The translations under genes and the position numbers were made by a program. From Raphanus sativus (lineage: Eukaryota > Streptophyta > Magnoliopsida > Brassicales > Brassicaceae), in contig NC_079516.1 in assembly GCF_000801105.2 (NCBI RefSeq), forward strand, positions 24,775,043 to 24,839,042: a DNA stretch of 64,000 nt, in the 5' to 3' direction. The first letter of the stretch is position 1; every line of letters starts with the position of its first letter. Under the pieces are notes generated by a model that was not told the DNA's origin, did no database searches, and was given only the letters and a program-made list of their open reading frames with translations. Positions 11,801 to 23,969 of this stretch are shown in pieces.

Positions 11801-12656
11801 TTTCAATACTATAAGTCTGTGGATGAATACAACTCGGTTCTGTTTAAGATAGTTTCAATGTTGAAACAATGTGGTGAAGAAGTAACTGAACAAGACTTTC
11901 TCTAATGTGTTACTGCAACAGCAGTATAGAGAAAGAGGTTTCACCACCTATACTGATTTGATATCATGTTTACTATTGGCTGAGACCAATAATGAGTTAT
12001 TAATGAGAAACAGTGAGATGAGACCTCCCGGTACAAAATCATTACCCGACATTTCTAGGCTGACTTTGGAGCCTAAGAAAGAAAGTAATCTCGTCCAGCA
12101 CAACAACCATTCCGGCCCTAGCCGTGGGAAAGGTTATGGACGAGGTCGTGACACATTTAAGACACATGGGCGAGGACGAGGCCGTAGTACCACACCCGGT
12201 TTTAGCTGTGGTCGAGGTCGAGGTCGAAGTGTGTCTTTTAAACCTTAAATAAAATCTTATCTGTGTCACAAATGTGGTATGGGTAATCACTGGGCAAATA
12301 ATTGCCAAACTCCAAAGCACTTGTATGAGCTTTACATAGAGAGTTTGAAGAAAAATCCGGAAGCCAACATGGCTTACCGAGATGGTGAAGATGACATGGA
12401 TCATGACCATACTGATCAAATAGAGTATGAAACTCATGAAAAAGAAAATGATCAGATGGATTATGAGACTTCAGATGCCTTGAAAAAAAAAAAAATCTCG
12501 ACATCAAAACTCTATGATATAGATAAGAGTATATATGAGTTTATAAATAAGAGTATAGTCACTCGGCCAAGGCATTATATACACCCAATAAAAGACCCAT
12601 TGAGTTATAAAGATTTAAAAATGAATGGTTTCCGCATTGAACCAATGGGCAAATGA
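11780..12656 (+). pseudogene. Copia gag remnant with CCHC zinc knuckle
   Basis: Gag-like protein is readable in pieces. A segment around 11780-11900 (KSVDEYNSVLFKIVSMLKQ) is followed by a frameshift. A second frame, 11907-12248, reads LLQQQYRERGFTTYTDLISC and then a Gly/Arg-rich RGRGRGR tail ending at a TAA. A third frame, 12279-12656, is entered just downstream. The zinc knuckle CHKCGMGNHWANNC (C-X2-C-X4-H-X4-C) spans the stop at 12246. At least one frameshift and one stop make it non-functional. The knuckle and UBN2-like text are characteristic of Copia Gag. Confidence 0.75.
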
Positions 12657-15600
12657 AACAAAAGTTCCTTCAGATATATGAGATCAGAAAAATTGCCCAA
12701 GACCATAGAAAATGGTCGAGACTATACCTGCATTCTCTACTGATCTAGACTATGCCAAGGATCAGTATGATAAAGGCACAGGGCCTAGGTAACCAGATTG
12801 GTTGACCTACGAAATTAAACACTTTATGGCATGACCGGATTAGCCATCCTAGTCCAAACTTGATGCAAAATTTAATATTACAAAGGCACAAAGAGTTATC
12901 CCATAGAAATCTCACGTTGTGAAACATGTACACAAGGGAAAATCATGAGGCTCAATTGTCCCAAGCATCACGAAATGGCATAATGGTTTAGTGTCCTTAC
13001 ACAAACAAATTTATAGCATGTTCATGAGGGGGAGAATACACACCCCGTGTGGTCCATGACCATACTATAAAAACATGAACATGATAGCCAAACAGAATAT
13101 GATAGCCTGGCCAAACAGGCCATAAGATATAAGAGCTTGGTCGAACAGACCATAACCTATAAGGTTCAGACTTTCAAAGTCTATAAGCTTGGAGACATTA
13201 TGGATTTACATGTATGAAAGATAAGATGCATCAGGCCATATAAAGTGAGCATAGATATTCCCATCTAATAATTATAAAGGGTCATGATCCAGACATAGAC
13301 CATCCTAAGATATTATGTATAGACCACCACAATAATATGTGCCGTCTAGGATGGAACCTCATAAGAAGATGAAATAAGATTGGGAATATATGTTGGATAT
13401 GAGAATGTCTTCCTCCCACGATTTTATAAGAGACCTTGAGCCAAAATATGGGTGATCAGATTAAGGCCAGGTTTACGGATTACATGATGAATCCGACTAT
13501 CCAACATCAGGGGGAGAAAGAAATAAGCTGGTACAAGTATAAAGAGAAATGGAATGGTATTAACCATCCTTGTCTTGGCAAGATCCTCGGACCAGATAAT
13601 ATGATTTAAGACGTCCAAAGAAAGATCATACAAAGCTAGCTAAAAGAATGCCAGACAGATTAGACCCGAAAAAAAAAGAAAAAGAATGACTAAGTCATAC
13701 CAGCTTAAGCACCACGAAATTAATGTCCTAGAAGAGACATAATCAAGTTGCTATAGAGTCTAAAGATAGACCAATATGTTCCATAAGATAAGGAACCTCG
13801 GAAATAAAAAGAAAGGTGCAAATAAATGACATATCCGAGGTCATAAGGGAAACCATACCAGACATTTAGATAAGGCTGCGCAGCTGAACATCTAAGATAC
13901 CAGACCATGTAGTTTGGGACGCCAAACTGCAAGGTAATAAAGGTTCTTAGTAAGAATGAAATCTCTAATCGATTAGTTCATGTCTGGAACACAATGGAAC
14001 ACTATAAAAGAAGTGTCGACACATACATACACAAAAGATAAAGATGCATAAGAAAATAGCACTTGAGTTTAAAAGATATAAGCGAGGATCAGAACCCACG
14101 AGAATACAAGAATGCATTCATAGAATAAAAGAAATTGTGGGGGTTTAAGAAAGATTCAAAGAATCTATAAAAGAGATGGGTGTATTGGCCATATATAGAA
14201 ACACCATCTGATAAGATAAAACCAGTGAAAAATGGGTCCTGTGTGGGAAAGGAAAAGAAATCGTGAGACATGGACTAAGGTGTTCATATTCCTATTTAAA
14301 GCATTCAAGGAATGGCTTGATTACACAAGGATACTCACAAAGACCAAGGAACAGATTATAAGGAGATATACTCCTATGTGGTGGATGCTACTACAAATCC
14401 GAAAGTGATAAAGGTCTGGATATAAGAAAAGAGAAATGTAGTAAGCAGCATGATTGATCATTGGATAAAGAAATGATAAAAGTATCAGAAAGATGAGAAA
14501 AGAAATTCTCATATAATAGTTTTGTTCCTAAGCTATTCATGGACTGAAACGAAAGGCAGATGCATATGAAGCATATAATGCATGTAAATGATAAGACTAA
14601 GTAATACTTAGTGAAAGGAGTTCTACAAGAACGTCCCTGAACAGTCCATGCATATATTATGAAGGAAATTCCTTGTGTTCATACTTAAAGAAATGATGAT
14701 TAGATCGACTGATTCTTGGACAGGCTGTGATAAGAATACAATGATCTATAGTGGAGATGATAGCCATGAATATGTATTGAGATCTATGATCCAAAGTACC
14801 GAGAATAGAATGTGATATGGTCAAAAGAGAATAAGAGGATGAATCCATCAGATTAACGACCAAAGATCCATATCAACTAAGATCACGTCCGACCTAGTTC
14901 GATCTTGTTCCGACTAAACTGGTTCCAGTAACCACTATATTCAGATCGTGGTATGGCTATGGACAAGGCATGTGTCCTTGGTCCAGGAAAGACTTTATGT
15001 AAGTACTTTTAAGGCTTATGCACATCCGACCAAAGTGCAATGTATTGGTATGATTGGCGCCTTGATGTGGAAAAGCCATACTAGGTCGGATAAGTTTTAT
15101 GGATATGTTCAGACCATAAGACATTGATACTAAAGCCATACACGTCCCCCTGCTATAAGTGTCATTGACACCTTTACTTAGACAAGTTTGGCATGTCGGA
15201 ACATGAGACAATATGGGACATGATCAATATATCCTAAGTTACCTTCTAATGAATTAAAAGTTTGAGATTGATTTATACTAACCAAACCCAAAAGAAAAGG
15301 GATTGTTTGGTTTTAATAAATGTTACAGGTTTATACAAGGTCTCAAACAGGTTATACACATTTGGAGAATGATGAAGAAGCACAAAGTACTACAAGTTCA
15401 GTCATGAGAAATGTTAGCCGACTTCTTCATCATGTCTACACCAACTACACATCTATGAAGTCTACCTATCCGTTTGGGACATGGCAACAGAAGGACCAGT
15501 TCAAGACTTGGCGCCCATGAAGCTAAACCATCAAAGTGTCCATGCGCCAGACTTGAAGAACGGAGGTCCAGAACATGGGGAATAGTGTGTGTTGTACTCT

Positions 15601-15707
15601 TTTTCCTTCACTTCGGTTTTGTCCCACTGGGTTTTCCGAGTAAGGTTTTAATGAGGCAACATTAAGCACACTACAAGCTCTATATGGTTCTGGCATCCAA
15701 GGGGGAG
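12657..15707 (+). pseudogene. Decayed Copia pol region
   Basis: Near 12824 the text LWHDRISHPSPNLMQN resembles the pre-integrase domain that precedes Copia integrase, then CETCTQGK follows. Around 15320-15520 a scrap reads like the RNase H end of Copia pol (YTRSQTGYTH). Between them I find no reverse transcriptase motif and no frame longer than about 85 codons on either strand. The interior has been shortened and scrambled. Confidence 0.6.
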
Positions 15708-15862
15708 TGTTATGAATATTATGTTTATGGATGTCCAGCCCATTAGATATTTACTTGTAATCTTGGCCCGTTTATGGCCCATTGTATTTAGGCCCATGTC
15801 GCCATGTATTTCCTATATAAGGAACACTTTGATTCAATAATAAGATCAGAGTTTTCACAACA
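15708..15862 (+). repeat. 3' LTR of the Copia element
   Basis: 155 bp, read base for base as the same as 9983-10137, directly after the polypurine tract AAGGGGGAG and followed by the duplicated target TAAAT. Confidence 0.93.
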
Positions 15863-15867
15863 TAAAT

Positions 15868-17335
15868 ATAAAATATAAAAAATAGAAATATTACATTAAA
15901 AATCTATCGTAATATTAAATTTTGATATAAAAGCAAAAAATTAGAATAAGTAAATATACAATATAAGAAAAACTAAACAATAAATAAATATACAATTAAG
16001 AAGTGAAAAGAATAAATTAAACATCTCTTTAAAAATGTATAGTAAATAAATAATAAGGAATTGTCCACATCATAATACAAAAAAACTTCAAAAAGAAGCC
16101 ACATGGCGCTATAAGTAAACATACAATATAAGATATGAAAATAATACATTAGACATTTATATGAAAAATGTATAGTTTTATATTTTTAAGTTGAAAAGTT
16201 TCGAATTTTGATTACATTAGCGCTACAACGAGAGAATATAATATCAACATCAGTGTGGACAAACAAATTAAGCTTCCGTAAGATCCCCCCCCCCATGATA
16301 GTTTTAAAACACATGCAACACCGATAAAGGGATGGCATGCCAAAGTAGTAGCATGAGTAGCATAGAGAAATCAAAGGAAGAAGAAGGTGGACTCACTGTC
16401 GAGCAACGTATGAGTCAGAGAGAAGCTACACTGATAAAGATTTTGTTCAAGAGGAAACATCCTGCTTTGGTCAAAAGGTAAAACGTAAGAGGCTCGCAAT
16501 CCATGGATTCTTCATCAAATACAAGATCAAACTGATTCAAGTAGATGTATATAAAATTGGACTACAGATTCAATAATAGAGCAGCAGCCACGAGTAATAA
16601 GATAGTTCGTAAATGATGTTAATCCTGATGCATCTACTAGAGCTTGAAAACCCATGGAAACTTCTCTTAGAGTTCTGTCTTTTGTTGGTTTTATAATAAA
16701 GACTTATTTATTTTTGTATTTGAATGTTATTTTCTCTGCTAATCTGAGTCAGTTTCTGAGGTACTTTTGTCACCTTTGTATATTGATCAACTCTGCAAAT
16801 GATCCATCTGTTTAAAACCGTGTTTCTGTGGGAAGATAAAAGTCTTTTTATTTTCTCTTCTGCGTCACCTTTATATCTATATTATGATGCCAAAATAACT
16901 CGTTTTATGTCTTCTATAGGCTGGTGCTGACTATAACAGAACAACATACTATGCGGATGATTCATAGAAGAAACATTGCACATCAAGATATCCGAGAGCA
17001 TCTCTTCTTAGCCTTGCAAAGAGAAAATTAATATTTAATCTAATTGTTGTGTACATAAATAAGTAAACTAAAAGCTGAGGGTTTAGTCTTTTGTACAGAT
17101 ATGTAGATACCATTTGATAGAGTGTCCATGATAGTTCTTAAGATAGACATTATGAATAGGTTTCATTGCATTGTAATACATGAGTCTTTAGAAATCCAAT
17201 AGGTTTGATTTCTTTGTGATGATCAACCCATCAATTGTTGTATTTGGAAGAATATATGGTATCAAAAGATGGACCATGAGTTGGAGGAATATATTTGAGA
17301 GTAAGAATGATCACGTATTTCTCTGATTTTCGAGT
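15868..17335. other. AT-rich intergenic DNA, no firm gene
   Basis: Repetitive AT-rich DNA with recurring AAATGTATAGTAAATAAATAA-type words to about 16190, then a segment of more balanced composition (16200-17335). A short open frame lies at 16353-16481; nothing else is recognisable. Confidence 0.5.
16353..16481 (+). CDS. Short open frame, 42 aa, unknown
   Basis: ATG to TAA, hydrophilic, beginning MSSIEKSKEEEGGLTVEQ and ending FKRKHPALVKR. A splice-donor-like AAAAGGTAAAA coincides with the stop, so it could be the first exon of a captured gene fragment. Composition is protein-like compared with the flanks. No family recognised. Confidence 0.25.
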   Translation: MSSIEKSKEEEGGLTVEQRMSQREATLIKILFKRKHPALVKR

Positions 17336-17340
17336 AGAAT

Positions 17341-18552
17341 TATTAGAGATATGTTGGGCCGGAAGATGTGGAATGGACCAAGATTGTGAAGCCTGTGAAA
17401 CCCATGAAGATCCTCAAGACTAAAAGGAAAGACTTGGAGATCAAGTTAATCTCAAGATATTCTTAGTATATTTACATTAACGTTTAGGAAAGTTATCATT
17501 ATCTAGTATTAACATTATGTTAATGTTACTACTATATATATGGATCTTGTATTCTCTTATTAAACACAACACAATAATATTATTCATATTCTATTTTACT
17601 TTTCATGGTATCAGAGCAGTCAATTCTTAGGGATCAAAATTAAAGCTTCCGCAAGTTTTAAGATTTGATGATGTTCATTATCGTTGGTGTTGGCGATGTT
17701 GAAGATGATGATGATACCGATGATGAAGATGGTGCGCAGCCGACCACATGATTACGTTCCATAAAGTCAACTGGTTTTAGTTAAATGGTTTTGGTTTTTT
17801 AGTTGTCTGATTATTTTTATTTTTTTGTTTGTTCGGGTGAGTGCAAGAGAATACGAGGTTTTCAGTAATGTTAAAGGGTTGTGGTTTCACATGGGTTATT
17901 TTTGTTAGAGATTTTCTATAGTTTAGAAATTCTCAGAGTTAGTTGTTTTCCCATAGTTTGGGATTTATTGGTTATAGTTTAACCATTACGGGGGAGTTCT
18001 AGTTGACCGCTCAAATTCTTAGGTCAAGTTTTTTTTTTAGTCCGGTGTATGGACTGTCCAAGTCATGGACGATTGTTTTTTGGAGCTGCAGTTGCGCCCA
18101 CGGGATGTATTCGCATTGTCAAGACCAAAAAAGAGCTGAAGTTTTCATCCTCCTTGTCTAAGTTGAAGTTCATTCCCGAAGGAATCTACTGATTTGTTTT
18201 CCTCGACATAGTGTCCACGACATACGTTGTCTGCTTTGTGATTGCAGATTTGCGTGTCGCATCCCATGTTTGTCGTGCGGGGAGTATTAGAGATATGTTG
18301 GGCCGGAAGATGTGTATCTTACGGACCAAGATTGTGAAGCCTGTGAAACCCATGAAGATCCTCAAGACTAAAAGGAAAGACTTGGAGATCAAGTTAATCT
18401 CAAGATATTCTTAGTATATTTACATTAACGTTTAGGAAAGTTATCATTATCTAGTATTAACATTATATTAATGTTACTACTATATATATGGATCTTGTAT
18501 TCTCATATCAAACACAACACAATAATATATTCATATTATATTATACTTTACA
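17341..18552 (+). mobile_element. TRIM-like miniature LTR retroelement
   Basis: The terminal direct repeats are 17341-17605 (265 bp) and 18285-18552 (268 bp), highly similar with a few substitutions and small indels, starting TATTAGAGAT and ending CA. Directly after the left repeat is TGGTATCAGAGC, the canonical initiator tRNA-Met primer-binding site. Directly before the right repeat is the purine run GCGGGGAG. The flanking 5-bp duplication is AGAAT (17336-17340 and 18553-18557). The 679-bp interior has no gag or pol. Size and structure match terminal-repeat retrotransposons in miniature. The LTRs begin TA rather than TG, perhaps a family mutation. Confidence 0.9.
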
Positions 18553-18557
18553 AGAAT

Positions 18558-19910
18558 TATAGTAATGTCCGATATGAAACAAAAATAAAATTATGAAAGT
18601 AAAATACATTGCCAATTTGGAAACGGCAATCTATGCAAATGAAAGCAATAAGAATTTGACTTTTGATTCAATAATTTTCGCATGAATGGGTGTAAGTGAT
18701 TTTTTGGTTGGGTTCTTCCATAAACTGCATTACTTTCCGTGAATAAGTCTTTCACTTTCACTTTCTTTTTTCAAGCAAAACACACACAAAAAAATTGATG
18801 GATGCCTCACACCTACTTCGGACATTCTCCTCCTTGACGAACATGTAATTCAAGCAAACAACCAAAACGATTTATCCATCTCTTAAAGCCCTCCTAAAAA
18901 CGTTATCCGTTACATTTCAATCTTTTTCAGAAATACTATATATGTATACTTTGAGAAAGACAATCTAAAAATGATACATTAAATCATAATTAAGCATTTA
19001 AAGAACAAAATATTTAATGAACATATAAAAGATAAAATAAAATTAACCAAATAGAAATCAACAACAAGTAAATTATCAATATAGCTCAACTATAAAGGTA
19101 AAAACGCATTGCCCATAACATAGCTCGTCTCCAAGACTACCATATTTGTAAGTCGAATACTACTAACAAAAAAAAAAAAACAAGAGTTTATCTACAATAA
19201 GCTATTACAAGGTTGATTTACAATATAAACATTAATGTTATAAATAATATTGAAAACTTTTTCATAAAAAAATAATATTCGCTAAAAACCATTAATACAA
19301 GTACAAAATTCACAGTTTCTACTAACATTTCAAAGTTTTCAACAAAAAACAAATTGATAGACTATTTAAAACAAGATGTAAATATACCAAGCAACAATTC
19401 TTTTTTTTTTAACTGACCAAGCAACAATTCAGCCACAATAACAGAATTATGCAAAAATAAATAATATATTTAAATATATAATTGTAAGTTTAAATATTTT
19501 AGTTACATATTTAATTGAAATTTTGTATTATAATTGTAATTTGAAGTATTTGAACCTGTAAAGTTGGTCTGTATTCTATTTCACATTGGAAAATAAATTA
19601 TCGATGTAGTCAAGAAAAAAAGTATAAAAACGAAAATGCAATCCATGTTTTATACTAAATTCTACATTCTACTTACTATCATAACTACCATAATTAAGAG
19701 TAAACACTAAAAAATATGAAACTATTATGTATCGGTAATATTTAATAATAAGATAAATATGATCTATAAAAAAAATAATAAAACATGCACGGTGAATATT
19801 AATATCATTTTGAATTAAAATAAGTTTAACATTTTAAAATACTCACTATTATTAATTATATATTTAGATATGTAATTATTTTGTCTAAATATATATGTAA
19901 TTATTTTGGC
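18558..19910. other. AT-rich intergenic DNA, no gene seen
   Basis: No coding frames of note. Contains the micro-insertion at 19401-19415 and AT-rich DNA leading into the Helitron 3' end at 19944. Confidence 0.6.
19386..19430. mobile_element. Micro-insertion: 15-bp tail between 15-bp direct repeats
   Basis: ACCAAGCAACAATTC occurs at 19386-19400 and 19416-19430. Between the copies lie ten T and AACTG (CAGTT plus A-tail on the other strand). This looks like a retro-inserted tail with target-site duplication. Confidence 0.75.
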
Positions 19911-19913
19911 TAA

Positions 19914-19944
19914 TTACCCATCCGTAGGGCAGACCAAATCCTAG
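19914..19944 (+). mobile_element. Helitron 3' terminus
   Basis: ACCCATCCGTAGGGC (imperfect hairpin), AGACCAAATCCTAG, followed by T: the same layout as the better hairpin end at 36192. The matching 5' end upstream was not identified. Confidence 0.55.
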
Positions 19945-20099
19945 TCTATCTATCTATATAATTATAGTATAGTTCTCTCTCCATATAGCGACACGTTAGC
20001 GTCTTCTTATTATATGTGGGACCCACATACTCCATCATTTTTGGCATACGAAATCGTGTAAAGTTGGCTTTGGCCTTATATTTGATTTATTACGGTAAC

Positions 20100-20138
20100 G
20101 TTTAGCCCTTTTTTTTTTTTTTGACTAAGGTTTAGCCC
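20100..20138. mobile_element. Micro-insertion: 21-bp T-tract tail between 9-bp direct repeats
   Basis: GTTTAGCCC at 20100-20108 and 20130-20138 flanks fourteen T plus GACTAAG. Read from the other strand, it is a CTTAGTC end followed by an A-tail. Confidence 0.7.
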
Positions 20139-20161
20139 ATTTTCACTTATGAGGAGTTGCA

Positions 20162-21482
20162 GATGCTCCGTTTCTCCCCATCGGTATTCATGGCAGTCTT
20201 AATTTCGTACCCCCCTTCCATCTTCCCCTCTTTTATGATGACTTTAATCACTCCACTTCGGCCACCAAGTCCTACTTTGACACCACCATGCACGCCATTG
20301 AAGCATTCACAGAGAGGTTCGTGTAAAGAGTTCTGAGAAAAAAATTTAAAAAATCTTCCCTCAACATTTACCTTTTATTATATATTTATCTTCTAAAATT
20401 CTTTTTGTTACACAATTGTTCACCAAATAGCTTGGGAGATGCAGCAGGAGAGGTTTTTACACGCGTAGAAACCATGGGAGGCATTAGAATGAAAGAACTT
20501 GTGACAATTGGTGATCTTCATACGACCTACTTGTCCAACTCCAATGCCCAAGTTAGTATAGCTATTTCATATTTTTAAAATCAAATTCTCAATGTGTTAC
20601 TAAATTGGTCTTTCTAATGTTACGTCTGTTTCTTCCGCAAAGAGCAAGGAAGCTGATTTTCTCTGTAAAGTTAGGATTGTTCGCATCCTCCAACAGAATG
20701 GCTGGTCTTGTGTCGCTTGCACCGTTTGCAAATGTTGCATCCTCCCTCCGCTGCAGTATGTGTTTCACCCAATGTAACTGGTGTATTCAGGTGAGAAATA
20801 GAAAGGCTCGCACACATGTCAAAAAGAAAACTCTAAATTGTAGATGATCATAACACCTTAATGCTACTATATGCAGGTTCCGTGTAAGATGGCAAAGACA
20901 GTGCAACGTTTGTGGTTTGTGGTCTTTGATACCGAGATGTCAGAACTCACCAAAACGGAAGCAACTACACTAGCTCTAGAGGAGGTTTGGTTTCTACGAT
21001 AAACAATTTATATATGTTTTCATATTTTGATTACAATTCTATCTTACACACCAATCTTTAACAAAAAAAAAAACAGATTAACGGCATTGAAGGTCTAGAG
21101 CTACCTTGATGCCTTTTGAAGAACTAGCTGGGAATCAATACGTTTTCCATATACGTGTTACACCCTTCAATTTCACCTCCAACCACCGTAACTTCACTGT
21201 CTCTGCAATCACTGAAGATGTCTTGCTTGACCCTCTGAACGAGGTTGTTTCCTCTGACATATTTAAATTCATAACGTTAGAAGCCAAAAAATACTAACCC
21301 GTTTATTTTTCTTAAAGAAACATGAGGCTGAAAAGGCTCCAGGGGGAGATGTCCACACAGAACAAGCACCGTCATCTGCTAGAGACACTGGTGGTCCTTC
21401 CGGCAAGGCAAAGCAAGTTGATGACGCGAATCTACCAATCTTGGCTGAGAAAGAGAAGAGTCGCAAGCGCTCCCGTCATTGA
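20162..21482 (+). pseudogene. Replication protein A 70-kDa-like gene, broken
   Basis: Exon-like blocks can be followed in several frames. 20162-20315 reads DAPFLPIGIHGSLNFVPPFH. 20431-20550 reads GDAAGEVFTRVETMGG and ends near HTTYLSNSNAQ. 20640-20790 reads SKEADFLCKVRIVRILQQNG followed by a zinc-ribbon-like WSCVACTVCKC. 20878-20985 reads VVFDTEMSELTKTEAT. 21100-21290 reads MPFEELAGNQYVFHIRVTPF, and 21317-21482 is a hydrophilic basic tail ending KEKSRKRSRH and a stop. This order (OB-fold, zinc ribbon, OB-fold, basic tail) is that of the C-terminal half of RPA70-like proteins abundant in Brassicaceae repeats. An in-frame stop after GLELP near 21107 and frame changes between blocks mark it as broken. 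Confidence 0.6.
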
Positions 21483-22717
21483 TTGGTGCAAGTCCATAAA
21501 ACCGTCAACCCCACTTAGCTTTCTTGCGTTTTCAATTTACTATTGCTATGTTTTTTCAGTTTCTTAGTTTTCATTTTGTTTTCAATAACTATCACCGACT
21601 GTTTAGCATTTACTTTTTTATTTGGGAACGTTAACGAGTATCATCATATTTGCTTTCCATTTATTTTTCCTTTATTTTTCCCGCGCCTACAAATCCATAC
21701 GTAACTTTAAAAAAACACTGGTGGGGTCAATTAGACAGTTACCAATGTGGTAAGTTTAACACAAAACAATTCAAATGGTTTAGTAAAAATAAAGGTGCAC
21801 ACCTGACTAGGAGTCATAATTATATACACACTACGATTTAGGGTTCCCTTCATGAAATTCAATATATAAGCATAAGTATTCTGAAGCTGTATAAAATTTA
21901 TTGATCCTTATACGTAAGTGGTCAAAGTAAAAGCGTAATTAGTAGCACATAGATGCATCTAATTTGTAGATATTGATCTATTTAATACTAAACACTTATT
22001 TACTAAAGAACGTAGGCGCAAATCTCAAAACTTAGCCCCACCCAACTGATTCCTTTATTGTAATGATGGTATCTCTAGAAGCTTCATCACTAACGCTATT
22101 TCTTACAAAACAATTCAAGTGAAGGAAAAATGAAACCAGATCAACATAATATTTTTATAAAACTTTCTTACTCACACAGTAGTTCAAGTATTGTAAACCT
22201 CGCAACAGTTAGACCTATATATCCGCTAAAAATGAACTAAAACAACTAGCAGAGCACCAACAAAATCAAAATGTTCTTCTGATTAGCTAATTTGCGCCAA
22301 AAAATACAACCTCGAATACCACCCACATCTCAGCTTCTCTTCCTACACCGAGTGTCCTCTACACTTTACAACAACTACCTTAAACCTTGCTGATAATTAA
22401 CCTACCTCCCCCCTCAAAATATCCACAACTTGGCAACACAACTCTACAAGTTTTTAAAAGTCTTTACAAAGAGATTACTTCATCAAAGATTAAGAAAAAC
22501 CTCTGTCCACATCGCTGCGCTTGCGCAGAGGCCTGCCCCTAATAAATCTGTAATAGAAAAGGGGATCGTGGGGTTAGTAGATTTTCGTCAAATAATAACA
22601 TAACTCTGGTGCGTTACTTAGCCTTGAAAATGGAATCAGGATCGTTAGGTTGTTTTCTTAATCTCGACGGCTGAAAAAGCAAGCACATTACAACTTCATG
22701 GAAAAATAAAGAAAATA
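21483..22717. other. Non-coding tail of the Helitron-like segment
   Basis: No gene recognised. The hairpin at 22515-22528 with CTAA at 22539-22542 is the only structured feature. Confidence 0.5.
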
Positions 22718-23969
22718 GGAAAAATGATTGTTGGCTAAATGAAGTATTGGCCATCACATGGCTAACCATGCAAACTAAACTAATGTATATCTAACTACAC
22801 AAAGTATATGTTATGCATGACAACATCCCTCAACTTAATGATGTTATGTAGTTAACATCACGAATTTAATTTCATTCATCCCAAAACTGATGTGGATGAC
22901 AAAGACCGTTTAAATATCATATCTTATCAATTAAAATATAACCAATATGACCGTAATTTATCTAAAATTAGATTTAAAACCACATTTTAAAAGCGTAAGA
23001 ATATTTTTAACAAAATTTAATTTACAAAATCAATATGTCTTAATATTTTTTGATTAGTAGTGCTTTACCTTTTTGTTTTAGTGAATTTGAAAACTATATA
23101 ATTATATTACTTTTTTCCTATTAAATTTGAAAGTTATATAAGATTATTTTTAAAATTATTTTAATCTGTTTATTATTAAAATTTAATATAGTTCTGTAAT
23201 TCATTTGATTAATTATGTGATATATACTTATCTGATAATTTTTTTATTATAAAAATTATTTGATGTCTATTTATATATTGACTCTAAATTTTTATTTTTA
23301 ATACAAAATTAATTAAATTAATGAATTATTTTATTTATATTTTCATAAACAAAAAATTCATTCACTTAAACTTAGTAAAACTGTAATATTAGATTTGTAT
23401 TATTAGATTACATTTATTCTCAAAAAGTATATTATTAATCAATATATATACAAGATAATATTTGGTTTAAGTTGACATCAAATAAGTTTTAAACAAATAA
23501 AATGTCAGATTGACGTTAAATAAGTTTTATAATTAAAAATAAATATATAATATTTTATATGACTTTCAAATTTATATAAATATAAATAATATAATTATAT
23601 ACTTTTCAAATACACTAAAATAAAAATTCTAAAATATTACTTATCAAATAATATTAAAATATTTATTTTGTAAATTAAATTTTGTTAAAAAAATTCTTAA
23701 AACGCGGTTTAAAATATAATTTTACATAAATTACAGTGAGGATGATAATATTTTAATTGATGAAACGAGATATTTAAACGGTCTCTGTCACCTACATTAG
23801 TTTTTGGATGAATGAAAATAAACTCGTGATGTTAATTACATAATATCATTAAGTTGAGTGATGTTGTCATGCATAACATATATTTCGTGTAGCTAGGTAT
23901 ACATTTGTTTAGTTTGCATGGTTAGCCATGTGATGGCTAATACTTCAGGTAGCCAGCAATCATTTTTCC
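22718..23969. mobile_element. Foldback MULE (non-autonomous Mutator-like element)
   Basis: Perfect 9-bp target duplication AAGAAAATA at 22709-22717 and 23970-23978. The termini begin GGAAAAATGATTG on both strands. The inverted arms extend at least 450 bp (22718 to about 23170 against about 23555 to 23969), including matched words such as GGCTAACCATGCAAAC and GTTATGCATGACAACAT, so most of the 1252-bp element can fold on itself. No transposase. The 9-bp duplication with long inverted repeats identifies the Mutator superfamily. Confidence 0.92.

Larger units (their letters stand above)
9983..15862 (+). mobile_element. Non-autonomous Ty1/Copia-type LTR retrotransposon, very young
   Basis: The element is bounded by two 155-bp LTRs (9983-10137 and 15708-15862) that I read as identical, starting TGTTATGAAT and ending CACAACA. 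A perfect 5-bp target duplication TAAAT lies on each side (9978-9982 and 15863-15867). A polypurine tract AAGGGGGAG directly precedes the 3' LTR. After the 5' LTR comes a GTTATCAGCACGAG segment in the primer-binding position. The interior keeps a gag relic with a CCHC knuckle, a decayed pre-integrase stretch near 12830 and an RNase H-like scrap near 15320-15520, but no long pol frame. Intact ends with a ruined interior imply mobilisation by proteins from another element. Confidence 0.92.
19949..22542 (+). mobile_element. Helitron-like segment carrying an RPA-like pseudogene
   Basis: The left end TCTATCTATATAATTATAG follows a host-type A and abuts the previous Helitron's 3' end. The proposed right end is CTAA (22539-22542) followed by T, after a perfect short hairpin CTGCGCTTGCGCAG (22515-22528). 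CTAA is an allowed variant of the CTRR end. The boundary pairing is inferred, not proven. Confidence 0.4.

Noticed and set aside
12042..12437. 131-codon minus-strand frame in the Copia element
   Set aside because: Antisense of the Gag Arg/Gly-rich tail and knuckle; the plus strand explains the sequence.
18186..18414. Overlapping 67-68-codon frames at the right end of the TRIM element
   Set aside because: They straddle the LTR border and the same LTR text in the left copy is not preceded by the same frame; no protein family.
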